64,000 nt of DNA, from contig NZ_CAITNG010000004.1 in the NCBI RefSeq assembly GCF_903893715.1, forward strand, positions 43,645 to 107,644. The letters run 5' to 3'. A model generated the notes under the pieces. That model was not told the DNA's origin. It saw nothing but the letters and a program-made list of their open reading frames with translations, and did not search any database. Made by a program: the position numbers and the translations under genes. This DNA is from an uncultured Mucilaginibacter sp. (lineage in GTDB: Bacteria > Bacteroidota > Bacteroidia > Sphingobacteriales > Sphingobacteriaceae). Of this stretch, positions 17,492 through 26,582 are shown piece after piece (positions within the stretch are counted from its first letter, which is position 1; each line of letters opens with the position of its first letter).

Positions 17492-18508
17492 ATGAAAAGG
17501 CAATTTATTCTGACCTGTATAATCCTATTAGGTAGCTGTTCGCTTGTATGTGCCCAAATAAGGGCTTATTACGGCCCCGACTCTGCTGAGTTGGCGGCGT
17601 TTAAAAAAGATTCGGCCAGGGTTGTTGCATTAAGAGCGGGTATTAGTTTAGAAAAAGCCCGTCCGTATCCGCTGCCTGAACCCAATGTAAAAGAAATAAA
17701 GTTTTACCACCGTTATTGGCGCGATATTGACCTGTCGAACCCGCAAAACAAAGTAATGGCGCAACCCGGGGCAACCTTGATAGAGGCAACCTTGGCGGCA
17801 TTGAAAAAGGGAGTGATTACCGCTTATGACCCAACACCGGGAACGCCGGAAAATCCTACGGGCGACGCCTTTACCTTGCCGATAAACTACGCCCTAGTGA
17901 TGTCGCAATTGAGCGATAGCGCTACGGTTGACCAGTTTGACAAGGACGGCAACAAAATTGGCAGCATACAAAAGGCCAACAATTTTACGCCCGATAAAAT
18001 AAGCGGCTACCGGATAAAGGAGGACGTATACTTTGACAAAACGCGGTCGCGGGTGATGACACGTATTATAGGCATAGCGCCCTTGTTAAAACTAAGTTTA
18101 AGCAATGGCGATAGCTTGGGCGTGCAACCCTTGTGCTGGTTCAACTTTAACCAGTTCAGGAAGGTGCTGGTTACCATGGCTGTTGACACGGCGAATAAAA
18201 AGGCTGCTATGAGCATGGATGATATTTTTTTACAACGGCGTTTTGCGTCGCGGATTGTTGAGGAGTCGAACCCCCTTGGCGTACGCATTAAGGATTACGC
18301 CAGTTTGCCTGCCGACCAGGAAAAAGAAGCCAGACGGATAGAACAAAAATTAACGGCATATAAAGGTAGTATGTGGCCCTATAGTACGGTCGAAATTGAA
18401 GACGAGACTAATGGTACGGCCGATGCAAAAACCGACCGCGTACAAAAGAATACCAAAAAAATATCGGCACCCACGGGCGCTGCAAATGCCCCTACAAAGG
18501 TTAACTAA
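17492..18508 (+). CDS. gldN: GldN/PorN-like protein, orphan
   Basis: About 338 residues with a signal peptide (LLGSCSLVCAQ) and the GldN pattern: IKFYHRYWRDIDLSNPQN (about residue 70), ATLAALKKGVITAYDP, ISGYRIKEDVYFDKTRS, IGIAPL, and WFNFNQFRKVL. GldN is a periplasmic part of the type IX secretion/gliding ring made with GldK. In Bacteroidota it usually ends a gldK-L-M-N operon; here no gldKLM lies upstream and neighbours are unrelated, so this is a solitary copy or paralogue. A TTG at 17429 would add 21 residues; the ATG at 17492 directly precedes the signal peptide and is preferred. Confidence 0.8.
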   Translation: MKRQFILTCIILLGSCSLVCAQIRAYYGPDSAELAAFKKDSARVVALRAGISLEKARPYPLPEPNVKEIKFYHRYWRDIDLSNPQNKVMAQPGATLIEATLAALKKGVITAYDPTPGTPENPTGDAFTLPINYALVMSQLSDSATVDQFDKDGNKIGSIQKANNFTPDKISGYRIKEDVYFDKTRSRVMTRIIGIAPLLKLSLSNGDSLGVQPLCWFNFNQFRKVLVTMAVDTANKKAAMSMDDIFLQRRFASRIVEESNPLGVRIKDYASLPADQEKEARRIEQKLTAYKGSMWPYSTVEIEDETNGTADAKTDRVQKNTKKISAPTGAANAPTKVN

Positions 18509-18632
18509 CAAACGGTTTAACCACTACCCTACCCAAATAACACATTTGCGCCATTTTTTAGTAATGGCGTTGCAATGAATTTTATTTGAGCTATTTTAGT
18601 TAAAAGCCACGAGCTAATATATTGTAATACAA

Positions 18633-19775
18633 ATGATATCAGAACCAACATACCAGGCGGCAAAAATAGTTGCCCCCACTATCGAAAAGCTTTTTGCGCA
18701 GCAAATACATGCCGCTGCCGGAAGCGAGGAAGCCGAAAAGGCCTCATTGGCGCAGGCATACCTGATTGAAGCGGTTATCGACGTGGCATTTTGGGCCAGC
18801 CTGCGCAAAGAAGAAGGGCGTTCGCCAAAGATATCCATCGCGTTGATGCCGCCGGATAAATCGGAACAACCACTTCTTTTTCACAAAAGGCTGAAATTTA
18901 CTACCGATATTATTGTAAAACTGGCACCGGCTATTGAAAGCCCCGGCACGCATTTGGGTGTTTGGCATACCGGCGATGAACTATACATTTGGGGAACCAC
19001 CCGATTTGTACCTGGTTTTTGTTTTATCTGCGAGGTTGTTGAACCAGGCTTATTGGTAATAAAGCACCGACGCATAACGGGCTTCGGCAAATTTGTAAAT
19101 GTTGCCGTATTAAAAGGCGACCTCATTAAAGTGATTGATGAAAATACAGACGAGGTACCGGATTGCCCGGCATTGGTTACGTCGTTACTTGGGTTTAACG
19201 ACCCTTCATCGTGGAATTACTCGATGAATATACACGTTCAACTGGCGGTATCGATGCGGGCGCACGGACGTGGGGGAGCGCTATTGGTTGTGCCTTCGGC
19301 GCACGAGAACTGGCGCGAATCCATTATTCACCCTATTACGTACCAGCTTACGCCCGAGTTTAGCGGACTGTCGGACTTGCTAAAGCAGGATGTTGCAAAA
19401 AAAGATCTGGATTTGTGGCAGGAAGAACTGAACCGCTCGGTGGAAAACGTAGCCGGCCTTACCGCAGTTGATGGTGCTACCCTGATGAATGATAAACACG
19501 AACTATTGGCTTTTGGTGCCAAAATAGCAAGGTCGCCAACCGGGCAACGGATAGAACGGATTTTGGTAACCGAACCTGTGATAGGCGGTGAGATACTGAC
19601 GATACACCCCGGGCAATATGGCGGTACGCGCCATCTTTCGGCAGCGCAATTCGTGTTCGACCAACGCGATGCCATCGCCATGGTTGCATCGCAGGATGGG
19701 CGTTTTACTATTTTCGCATGGTCGCCATGCGAGAACATAGTACATGCGCACAGGGTTGATAGTTTACTATTGTAA
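18633..19775 (+). CDS. Putative DACNV-type sensor protein with diadenylate-cyclase-like C-terminal domain
   Basis: 380 residues, no signal peptide. The C-terminal third has both hallmark motifs of DisA/CdaA-type DAC domains in the right order: DGAT (280-283; DGA in DAC) and GTRHLSAAQ (331-339; GxRHRxA in DAC), followed by RDAIAMVASQDGRFTIFAW, which matches the strand after RHR in DAC enzymes. The third RHR residue is Leu instead of Arg. The N-terminal 180 residues fit the sensor domain that NCBI calls DACNV. If active it would make c-di-AMP or a related dinucleotide in the cytoplasm; the RHL change makes activity uncertain. It is monocistronic between gldN and a terminator. Confidence 0.72.
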   Translation: MISEPTYQAAKIVAPTIEKLFAQQIHAAAGSEEAEKASLAQAYLIEAVIDVAFWASLRKEEGRSPKISIALMPPDKSEQPLLFHKRLKFTTDIIVKLAPAIESPGTHLGVWHTGDELYIWGTTRFVPGFCFICEVVEPGLLVIKHRRITGFGKFVNVAVLKGDLIKVIDENTDEVPDCPALVTSLLGFNDPSSWNYSMNIHVQLAVSMRAHGRGGALLVVPSAHENWRESIIHPITYQLTPEFSGLSDLLKQDVAKKDLDLWQEELNRSVENVAGLTAVDGATLMNDKHELLAFGAKIARSPTGQRIERILVTEPVIGGEILTIHPGQYGGTRHLSAAQFVFDQRDAIAMVASQDGRFTIFAWSPCENIVHAHRVDSLLL

Positions 19776-19788
19776 ACAAGCATAAACA

Positions 19789-19818
19789 AAAAAGCAACGC
19801 GGATGGCGCTGCTTTTTG
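19789..19818. terminator. Bidirectional terminator between convergent genes
   Basis: Stem aaaaagca...tgcttttt with an inner cgc/gcg pair; a T run on either strand follows the hairpin. It lies between the DAC-like gene (+) and the SPW protein gene (-). Confidence 0.7.
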
Positions 19819-19843
19819 TCTGAAATTTTTTAAAGCTTATCGG

Positions 19844-20236
19844 TTAAAAATTAGCTAACCTTGGATGGTTGTGTTTTTCGGAAGTGAAAGGTGATCCCTG
19901 GGTAAACAATGCCAGGCAAAAAAACAAGGCACCAAAACCCCAATGCGGCCAATGTACTTTAGGGATAAAGCTGTATAACCCAGGGCCAACCAATAAAAGG
20001 AAGCCGGCAAACATGGTCAAAAACAAGTTCATCTCCATGGGGAAAACCTGGATAACGCCCAATTTATTGTTGCTGAAAAATGCAATCAACAATAACAATA
20101 CGCCCATGATTACCGGGATGAAAAGGGATGCACCGCCTACGTTATCAAAACCAAATACCCAAGGTGAAGAAATAAGCAATATAGCGCCCAAGTATTGAAG
20201 TGCCGCATGAAAAGATGTCGCGATAAATGGTTTCAT
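19844..20236 (-). CDS. SPW-repeat membrane protein
   Basis: 130 residues with four hydrophobic helices and the SPW motif SSPWVFGFDN in the first loop (about residues 24-33), plus LVGPGLYSFIPKVHWPHWGFG later. SPW-repeat proteins are small integral membrane proteins of unknown function. The length fits a single-repeat pair. It starts at ATG 20236 and stands alone. Confidence 0.75.
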   Translation of the reverse strand: MKPFIATSFHAALQYLGAILLISSPWVFGFDNVGGASLFIPVIMGVLLLLIAFFSNNKLGVIQVFPMEMNLFLTMFAGFLLLVGPGLYSFIPKVHWPHWGFGALFFCLALFTQGSPFTSEKHNHPRLANF

Positions 20237-20314
20237 TTTGTTTTTTTGTTTGTTTACGATAGCAAAAGTAAGTATATCTGTCCTTTGTTTTCAAAAAAAG
20301 TGAAAAGTCTGAAA

Positions 20315-20348
20315 TAAAAAAGCCCCGGAGACAATTATCCCCGGGGCC
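20315..20348 (-). terminator. Terminator of the DUF6588-like gene
   Basis: On the minus strand the stem gccccgg/ccggggc is followed by six T. It lies 20 bp past the stop of the gene ending at 20368. Confidence 0.85.
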
Positions 20349-20367
20349 TGTTAAACAGGATGGTATC

Positions 20368-21475
20368 TTAAAAGCCGAGGCCAATGCCGGCATTATATGA
20401 ACTATATGTTCCTGCAGAGTACGATGCGTAAATATTCAATATAAAAAAGTTGAGTTGAAAGCCCGCATCGGCATGAAAGCCACTCACACTTGTTTCGTTT
20501 ATAGATACGGGATTATTATAGGTTGTATACACCGGGTTTTGGGTAATCGGACTGTCTACACCTGTTGTTACAGGATAATTACCATAAGTATTTACGCTTG
20601 TAGTACCCGAGCTATAACCTACGGAAACGAAAGGGGTAAAAAACAATAATTTCTTTGAAAGTATTGCCTGAATATTTATTGCGCTAAACTTTCCCTGCAA
20701 AAGCTGGTTACTAAAATCTGTACTTTGCTGCCCGTCCTTGGGCTTTGCGTTCGAAGGATTAGGCGTAACATTAAGGTTATAGTTGTAAGTTAAACTTGTA
20801 TAACCAAAGGCGATGGCCAAATCGAAAGGCATTAAATGTTTTGCTGTGCCAAAATCTTGTATAATGTCATGCTTTATACCAAAACCTATCATACCTAACG
20901 AACCAAAATCGGTGGAACCATAGTCTTTGCTGTTAACTGTGGGTATATATCGTAACGTAACATCAGTATTGTGTATTAAACCTACCGTAAGTTGCAGTAG
21001 CGGTGCCGGAACAATATTTATACCGCCGCTTGGCAAATTAAACGAGGCCAACTTTGTATGGCTGCCATCAGTACTGTAAACAGATATAGATTGACCTGGT
21101 GTATTATTACTACCCCCCAAAAGTTTGTGTTACCGTGCTTTGTCCTGCGGTTGTTGGCCCCACGGCACTTGATAAGCCTATCTTGGAATAATCAAAGCTT
21201 TGATCGGATGTTGGGATCATGGCCACGGAAACACTTAACCTCAAATCAAAATGCAAAAAATTTTTTGTTTTCGCTGTGTTTGTCCAACCATTAGAAAGAT
21301 CGGTACCTAAACCCTTAAAGAGTGGTTCGAGATAAGCTTGTGCTAATTTTGTAGCATCGGCGGGTCCGGATTTAAAAAGGCTCGAAAAGTCGCCAGAGCT
21401 GTTTTGGTTGCTTTGCGCTTCGGCTTTTACACAGATAACAGCGGCAAGAATAATGCAGGTAAAAATTTTTTTCAT
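20368..21475 (-). pseudogene. DUF6588-like exported barrel protein, frameshifted at a G6 run
   Basis: Two frames give one protein of about 368 residues. The N-terminal piece (ATG 21475) has a signal peptide (VICVKAEAQ) and the segment NGWTNTAKTKNFLHFDL, ending TQTFGG and stop. One G fewer in the six-G run (minus strand; C run at 21113-21118) gives TFGGSNNTPGQS and continues into the second frame with PLLQLTVGLIHNTDVTLRYI and FGIKHDIIQDF...LMPFDLAI. These are features of DUF6588-type proteins, predicted secreted/outer-membrane beta-strand proteins of Bacteroidota. The break may be genuine or an assembly error. Confidence 0.75.
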
Positions 21476-21550
21476 TTTACTGAGATTTAGGTTCAACAAT
21501 ATTTATCGGGGATGACATTAAAAAAGCAAACAGGTAGTTAAAGTTACAAA

Positions 21551-21558
21551 CAAATATA
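21551..21558 (-). promoter_or_regulatory. Probable -7 box of the DUF6588-like gene
   Basis: TATATTTG on the minus strand matches TAnnTTTG exactly and lies 75 bp upstream of the ATG at 21475. Confidence 0.45.
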
Positions 21559-21619
21559 AATATTCGGACGCAATATTTAATTTTTAATTTATTACAACGC
21601 TGTTTTCAGCTCAAACCAG

Positions 21620-24079
21620 TTAAGCAACTTTCAGTTCTTTGTTACGCCGGAAGATGGACAGCAGGAAGCCTATCACCATAATAATGGTCCCGCTCCAAAA
21701 GAGATTGATATATGGGAAATCGATGGCTTTCATTACTATATATGGCTTTTTGCTTTCGGGTTTTTGGTAGACCGAAATCTCAATCTTGTTATCCTTTGCA
21801 ATATTGACAATGCTGGTCAAACGCAACTTTAAATCGATATCCGCAATTTTACGGGCGAAATCGAAGCCGCTTTTGCCTTTAATCAGGTAAACGGGCTCGG
21901 CTTTATAAGTTTTGCCATGGCTGTGCACTTCGAGCATGGCGCCTACTGAAACATCGTTTTGACCAAGAGTAATGTTTTCGACTTTGGCATTCGGGTCGAT
22001 GCCTTTCAACACTATCATGCCATCCCGATAAGGAATAGAATCGCCTATGGCAACCTCGTGAACAGTTGGCGGTTCGTAGCTGGCATCGTCGTTGGTTTCT
22101 TCATGAGCTGCACCGCCGTTTGTCTCATCGTCGAATTTAATGTTGGCCATGCTGATGTGGGTATACAAGTCGTGGAAAAGGTAATGGCGCGTATCGGGCG
22201 TAGCTACCAAACCAAACTTACTATTGGCTTGGGCATTTGGTTTTAACACAAATTCTTCTTTCAGGTTGCCTTTATCGTCAATCCTTTTATAATCCACCTT
22301 AAAGTAATGGTTCGGCAATGAAACTGAGTCGCCTGTATAAGTAATGGTATAGGCGCCCATTTTTATCGGCTCGTTTTTATAGAGCATGATATTTTCGCGG
22401 GGATTGTTCGTTTTGTCGAACTCGGCATTATAGGTTTCGCCGGTATCGTTAATGGATACCACTGAACTGGTGCCTGCAGAAAGTACTGCGCCAACCAGCA
22501 ACAAACCAATACCGATGTGCGCAATGACCGAACCCGCCAACTTGGTTTTACCTTTTAATACTTCGGCCAAAATTTTGACATTAGCCAATACCGAGTAGAT
22601 GGCACCGATAATGAGTACCGAATATATCCAATGGTTATGGTAAATACCGGTTATATAAATTACTAAAGCGCCAACAAGAGCCGCAAAAACGAGATATACT
22701 ATCGACGTGATGAGAAAACGTGTGCTATCCGTTTTTTTATACTTTAAAAACTGGGTGAAACCCGCCAGTAAGGTAATTACTACAGCAAAACCACTTTGGA
22801 ATACATTATAAAAATTGATGGGCTCTGTTGGTGGGGCTGCATGGGTGCCGAACATCGCGTTCCAAACGGGTATAGAGGTTACCGCTACCAATTGCAGACA
22901 CGACAGTCCCAGAAAACAAGCGCCTACGAACATCCAGAACTCGCGGGAGTAGGTTTCTTCTTCTTTGGTAGTGATGGGAAGTTCTTTGCGCCTGATGACC
23001 AATAACACCACCGCGATGACGAGGAAAATGAGTACATCGATAACCAAATGCCAGTACATACCTAAATCTGTAAAGGCATGTACCGAAGTGTTTTGCAACA
23101 CGCCGCTACGCGTTAAAAACGAAGCATACAACACCAGCACAAAGCTGATGAGCGTTAAAAATGTAGCCGTAAAGTAGGAATGCCCCGTATTTTTATAGAC
23201 GATGAGCACGTGTACCGCACCAATCAAAGTAAGCCATGGGATAAGAGACGCATTCTCAACCGGGTCCCATGACCAATAGCCATTAAAATCCAGCGATTCA
23301 TAGGCCCAAAACGAACCCATGATGATACCTGTGCCCAATACCATTACCGAAAACAGGGAATAACTGATGGCAGGTTGCACCCACTCTTTGTAGCGTTTGG
23401 TCCAGAGGCCGGCTACGGCGTAAGCAAAAGGCACTACCATGGAGGCAAAGCCCAAAAACAAGGTTGGCGGATGTATTACCATCCAATAGTTTTGCAGCAA
23501 TGGGTTCAATCCGTTGCCATCTTTAATAAATTCGAGGTAGTTTGGCGAACTGAAAATAGGTGCCTGTATGGCATCGCGCAGCATAATAAATGGCGAGCTG
23601 CCTATGCGTGTACCAAATATCTCCACCCCTATCAGCATCGACGAAAGCAGCGTTTGCGATAAGGCCACCACTGTCATCACCGGATTTTCCCAGGATTTGG
23701 CTTTCCATATCAAAATATTGCCTAAAACGCCCTGCCAAAACGCCCAAAGCCAAAAGCTGCCCTCCTGCCCTTCCCAATAGCTGGAAATAATGTAGTAAAC
23801 CGGCAATGCTTTGGATGAGTGCGCCCATGCATAATGGTATTCGAAAAGGTGGCTGTAAATGATATAGAACAGGCAGCAGCCAATACCAACTACCGATAAA
23901 GCATTTAAGCGGTAGCCAATGCGGCCAATGATATGCCATGATTTATCTAACGGGTTTTTGTTTACCGTGGCAAAATAATAGCTGATGGTTGATAATAGCG
24001 CCGAGCCGAAAGCGAGCACAATAAATAATTGTCCCAAATGCCCCGGCAAAAGGTGTTCACCTTTAAAATCTGTATCCAT
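21620..24079 (-). CDS. ccmF: Cytochrome c maturation heme lyase CcmF/CcsA-type
   Basis: 819 residues with about 14 membrane helices. The tryptophan-rich heme-handling motif WSWDPVENASLIPWL is present at about residue 270, as are the conserved IHPPTLFLGFASMVVPFAYA region and WEGQEGSFWLWAFWQ. CcmF ligates heme delivered by CcmE to apocytochrome c at the periplasmic face. The C-terminal 250 residues are a long periplasmic part followed by a last helix. It is the downstream partner of ccmE (5 bp gap). Confidence 0.93.
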   Translation of the reverse strand: MDTDFKGEHLLPGHLGQLFIVLAFGSALLSTISYYFATVNKNPLDKSWHIIGRIGYRLNALSVVGIGCCLFYIIYSHLFEYHYAWAHSSKALPVYYIISSYWEGQEGSFWLWAFWQGVLGNILIWKAKSWENPVMTVVALSQTLLSSMLIGVEIFGTRIGSSPFIMLRDAIQAPIFSSPNYLEFIKDGNGLNPLLQNYWMVIHPPTLFLGFASMVVPFAYAVAGLWTKRYKEWVQPAISYSLFSVMVLGTGIIMGSFWAYESLDFNGYWSWDPVENASLIPWLTLIGAVHVLIVYKNTGHSYFTATFLTLISFVLVLYASFLTRSGVLQNTSVHAFTDLGMYWHLVIDVLIFLVIAVVLLVIRRKELPITTKEEETYSREFWMFVGACFLGLSCLQLVAVTSIPVWNAMFGTHAAPPTEPINFYNVFQSGFAVVITLLAGFTQFLKYKKTDSTRFLITSIVYLVFAALVGALVIYITGIYHNHWIYSVLIIGAIYSVLANVKILAEVLKGKTKLAGSVIAHIGIGLLLVGAVLSAGTSSVVSINDTGETYNAEFDKTNNPRENIMLYKNEPIKMGAYTITYTGDSVSLPNHYFKVDYKRIDDKGNLKEEFVLKPNAQANSKFGLVATPDTRHYLFHDLYTHISMANIKFDDETNGGAAHEETNDDASYEPPTVHEVAIGDSIPYRDGMIVLKGIDPNAKVENITLGQNDVSVGAMLEVHSHGKTYKAEPVYLIKGKSGFDFARKIADIDLKLRLTSIVNIAKDNKIEISVYQKPESKKPYIVMKAIDFPYINLFWSGTIIMVIGFLLSIFRRNKELKVA

Positions 24080-24084
24080 TAATA

Positions 24085-24495
24085 TTATATAGTGGCTGTT
24101 TTAGCCTTGTATTCTGTAAGCTCCACCTTGTTTGGGGTGTATTTAGAAGGGCATTTCATCAATATTTTCGATGCGTGAAACTCGTTTCCTGTCATTTGCC
24201 CGGTGAGTACAATCTGCTCGGCGCGTTCAAAATCCTGCGGTTTGGTACCTGTAAATACCACTTTACACTCCTGGCCTTGCTTGTCGGTCATGTAAAAAGC
24301 GAAGTAGTTGGCATCCTTTGTGGCATCATAAACCAGTGCTTTTTTCTTATCCAGATGACCAACGATATCTAAAGCCGCATCCGTGTGTTTGGCATCGCTA
24401 AACGAGCCGTAAGTGCTTGTTTTTGAGTATGTGCTAATAATTACCGCTATCGCGATGGCGATAAGGACAATACCGAAGATGGAACCTTTTTTCAT
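24085..24495 (-). CDS. ccmE: Heme chaperone CcmE, cysteine-type (CxxxY)
   Basis: 136 residues: one N-terminal anchor helix (FGIVLIAIAIAVIIS) and an OB-fold domain. The heme-binding site normally reads HxxxY; here it is CPSKY at 115-119, so Cys115 replaces the heme-binding His and Tyr119 is kept. CxxxY CcmE proteins are known from archaea and some bacteria. It should carry heme from CcmC to CcmF in the periplasm. It is the gene just upstream of ccmF. A box caaaaata (24526-24533, minus TATTTTTG) fits its own promoter. Confidence 0.88.
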   Translation of the reverse strand: MKKGSIFGIVLIAIAIAVIISTYSKTSTYGSFSDAKHTDAALDIVGHLDKKKALVYDATKDANYFAFYMTDKQGQECKVVFTGTKPQDFERAEQIVLTGQMTGNEFHASKILMKCPSKYTPNKVELTEYKAKTATI

Positions 24496-24525
24496 TGCTT
24501 AACTATTTAGATAACAATAGTGTGG

Positions 24526-24533
24526 CAAAAATA
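24526..24533 (-). promoter_or_regulatory. Probable -7 box of ccmE-ccmF
   Basis: TATTTTTG on the minus strand, an exact TAnnTTTG match, 31 bp upstream of the ccmE start. Confidence 0.45.
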
Positions 24534-24596
24534 CAAAACATCGGTGGAATATATTGTGATGATTGTCACTTATCTTATTTAGAATTGTTCTTAAGG

Positions 24597-24631
24597 GAGA
24601 TGCGGAAAGCTAAAAGCAGAATGCGGAAAGC
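24597..24631. repeat. Heptad tandem array (units ending GC)
   Basis: Five contiguous 7-bp units GAGATGC, GGAAAGC, TAAAAGC, AGAATGC, GGAAAGC. A matching set of four units lies on the other side of the terminator hairpin at 24666-24693. Confidence 0.7.
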
Positions 24632-24640
24632 TTTAAAACA

Positions 24641-24674
24641 AAAAAGCTCAAAGCGACAGATCTGCTTTGAGCTT
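24641..24674 (-). terminator. Terminator hairpin after gdhA
   Basis: Stem aaagctcaaagc (24643-24654) with gctttgagcttt (24663-24674), flanked by A and T runs, so it can terminate on either strand. It is the natural end of gdhA on the minus strand. Confidence 0.7.
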
Positions 24675-24693
24675 TTTGCTTTTTGCTATAAGC
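24666..24693. repeat. Heptad tandem array overlapping the gdhA terminator
   Basis: Four contiguous 7-bp units TTTGAGC, TTTTTGC, TTTTTGC, TATAAGC. The first overlaps the right arm of the terminator stem. Confidence 0.6.
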
Positions 24694-24697
24694 TTTT

Positions 24698-26131
24698 TTA
24701 TGGCCAAACACCCAGTGTTTGATACGATACGGCTATTTTGTTGATAGCGCCTACAAAAGCGGCAGTGCGCATGGTATCTATCTTGGGGTTGCTTTTCCAG
24801 GTTTCGCGAATCTCGTGGTATGAGCGTATCATGGTATCTTCTAAGCCCGAGTTTACCAGTTCCAGCTCTGACGCGCCTTTGATGATGGTAGCACGTTGCA
24901 TCGGAGTTAAAGCCGTGCCGGTGATACCTTCTACCATGTTCACCAAATTGAGGTTGGAGTTTTCTTCGAACCTGCGGTTCATACGGCCGAAGGCAACGTG
25001 CGACAGGTTTTTTAACCATTCGAAATACGACACGGTTACACCGCCTGCGTTGGCATACATATCGGGGATAATGATACCGCCGTTTTTGTAGAATATGGCT
25101 TCAGCCTCAGGAGTAGTTGGGCCGTTAGCACCTTCGCAAATAATTTTGGCCTGTATGTTATGCACGTTGGCTTCCGTTATCTGGTTTTCCAAAGCGGCAG
25201 GTACCAAAATATCGCATGGCTGTTCTAAACCTTCGAGGGAGTTCCTGAACTCTTTTGCACCCGGGTAACCTAAAATAGAGCCCGAAAGCTTGCGGTGCAG
25301 GAATACCGATTCGATATCCAAACCATCGGCATTATAAATAGCGCCTTCGTACTCGCAAAGGCCAACAATGATGCCGCCAAACTCGGAGAGGAATTTTGCT
25401 GAGTGGTAACCTACGTTGCCCAAACCCTGTACAATAACCCTTTTGCCCGATATACCTGTGGTGAGGCCTAATTTCTGCATGTCTTCGGCTACACTTACGC
25501 ATTCGCGTATGGCGATGGCAACACCGCGACCAGTAGCTTCGCGGCGGCCTGCTATGCCATGCAGGGCGATAGGTTTACCGGTAACACAACCCATGGCATC
25601 CAACTGGCCGGGGTTCATGGTGGCATAGGTATCGGCAATCCAGCTCATTTCGCGTTCGCCCGAGCCGTAATCAGGCGCAGGTACGTCAATGCTGGGGCCA
25701 ATAAAGTTCTTTTTTATCAACTCCACCGTGTAACGGCGGGTGATGTTTTCGAGCTCTTGTACGGTGTAGTTTTTGGGGTTGATTTTGATACCACCCTTTG
25801 CGCCGCCAAAAGGAACATTAACAATGGCGCATTTGTAGGTCATTAAAGCGGCCAAGGCCATCACCTCGTCTTCGTTTACCATTTCGCTGTAGCGGATACC
25901 GCCTTTGGTTGGCGATTGGTGTTGCGAGTGTTCAATACGCCAGGCATCGATTACCTCGAAATGGTTGCCTTTCCTTATAGGGAAACGGAAACGGTAGACG
26001 CTGTTACATGATTTGATTTGATCGAGCAAACCCGGATCGTGGTCGGTAAACTGGGCCGCGAAATCGAAGTTTTTACATACGTCACCAAAAAAATGCGTAT
26101 CCTGTTCAGCAATAATTATACTGTGAGACAT
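24698..26131 (-). CDS. gdhA: Glu/Leu/Phe/Val dehydrogenase family (glutamate dehydrogenase)
   Basis: 477 residues. The glutamate-binding lysine region [15 protein letters not shown] (about residues 106-120), the catalytic [20 protein letters not shown] region and the NAD(P)-binding [20 protein letters not shown] are all present. The enzyme deaminates glutamate to 2-oxoglutarate or the reverse. It is about 30-50 residues longer than many family members, with a longer C-terminal helix. It lies between ccmD and ccmE, with its own terminator, so it is probably not part of the cytochrome operon. Confidence 0.93.
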   Translation of the reverse strand: MSHSIIIAEQDTHFFGDVCKNFDFAAQFTDHDPGLLDQIKSCNSVYRFRFPIRKGNHFEVIDAWRIEHSQHQSPTKGGIRYSEMVNEDEVMALAALMTYKCAIVNVPFGGAKGGIKINPKNYTVQELENITRRYTVELIKKNFIGPSIDVPAPDYGSGEREMSWIADTYATMNPGQLDAMGCVTGKPIALHGIAGRREATGRGVAIAIRECVSVAEDMQKLGLTTGISGKRVIVQGLGNVGYHSAKFLSEFGGIIVGLCEYEGAIYNADGLDIESVFLHRKLSGSILGYPGAKEFRNSLEGLEQPCDILVPAALENQITEANVHNIQAKIICEGANGPTTPEAEAIFYKNGGIIIPDMYANAGGVTVSYFEWLKNLSHVAFGRMNRRFEENSNLNLVNMVEGITGTALTPMQRATIIKGASELELVNSGLEDTMIRSYHEIRETWKSNPKIDTMRTAAFVGAINKIAVSYQTLGVWP

Positions 26132-26381
26132 AATTTTGAAATTGAATAAATATTGGGTTCAGTTTATATTTGTGCAAAGGTGAATGAATTTATATCAATT
26201 GTGCAAATGAATACTTTCAAGGCTTGTTAGCCCCACCAACAACAACATCACGAAATCAATGTTTAAACAAGATAGTGTTATTTTTTGAACCAAATTGAAC
26301 GGTAGTATTATTTTCAATTTTCGCAAAAAACAGACCAAAAAATGACATAAAATTGCCAAAGTGGCAATTTTAAACCCGGTT

Positions 26382-26582
26382 TTACCGCTCTAATTTTTTG
26401 AGCCGACGGTCGATAGTAAAGAGGTAAATGGCCAGGCCAACGAACACGATAGCGATGGTGGCTATCACCACATAAATTTTACCCGAGCTGCGCATGGTGT
26501 CGGCCATTTCAACATCAACGGGCTGGGCAAAAATGGCGGTATAGGTAAACAAAAATGTAAGGCGGGCGAGTATCTTTTTCAT
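26382..26582 (-). CDS. ccmD: CcmD family protein
   Basis: 66 residues: a cleavable-type signal segment, then one transmembrane helix (IYVVIATIAIVFVGLAIYLFTI) and a basic tail DRRLKKLER. CcmD helps release heme-loaded CcmE from CcmC. The start overlaps the ccmC stop by one base, a strong sign of co-translation. Small size limits similarity evidence; the context is decisive. Confidence 0.82.
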   Translation of the reverse strand: MKKILARLTFLFTYTAIFAQPVDVEMADTMRSSGKIYVVIATIAIVFVGLAIYLFTIDRRLKKLER

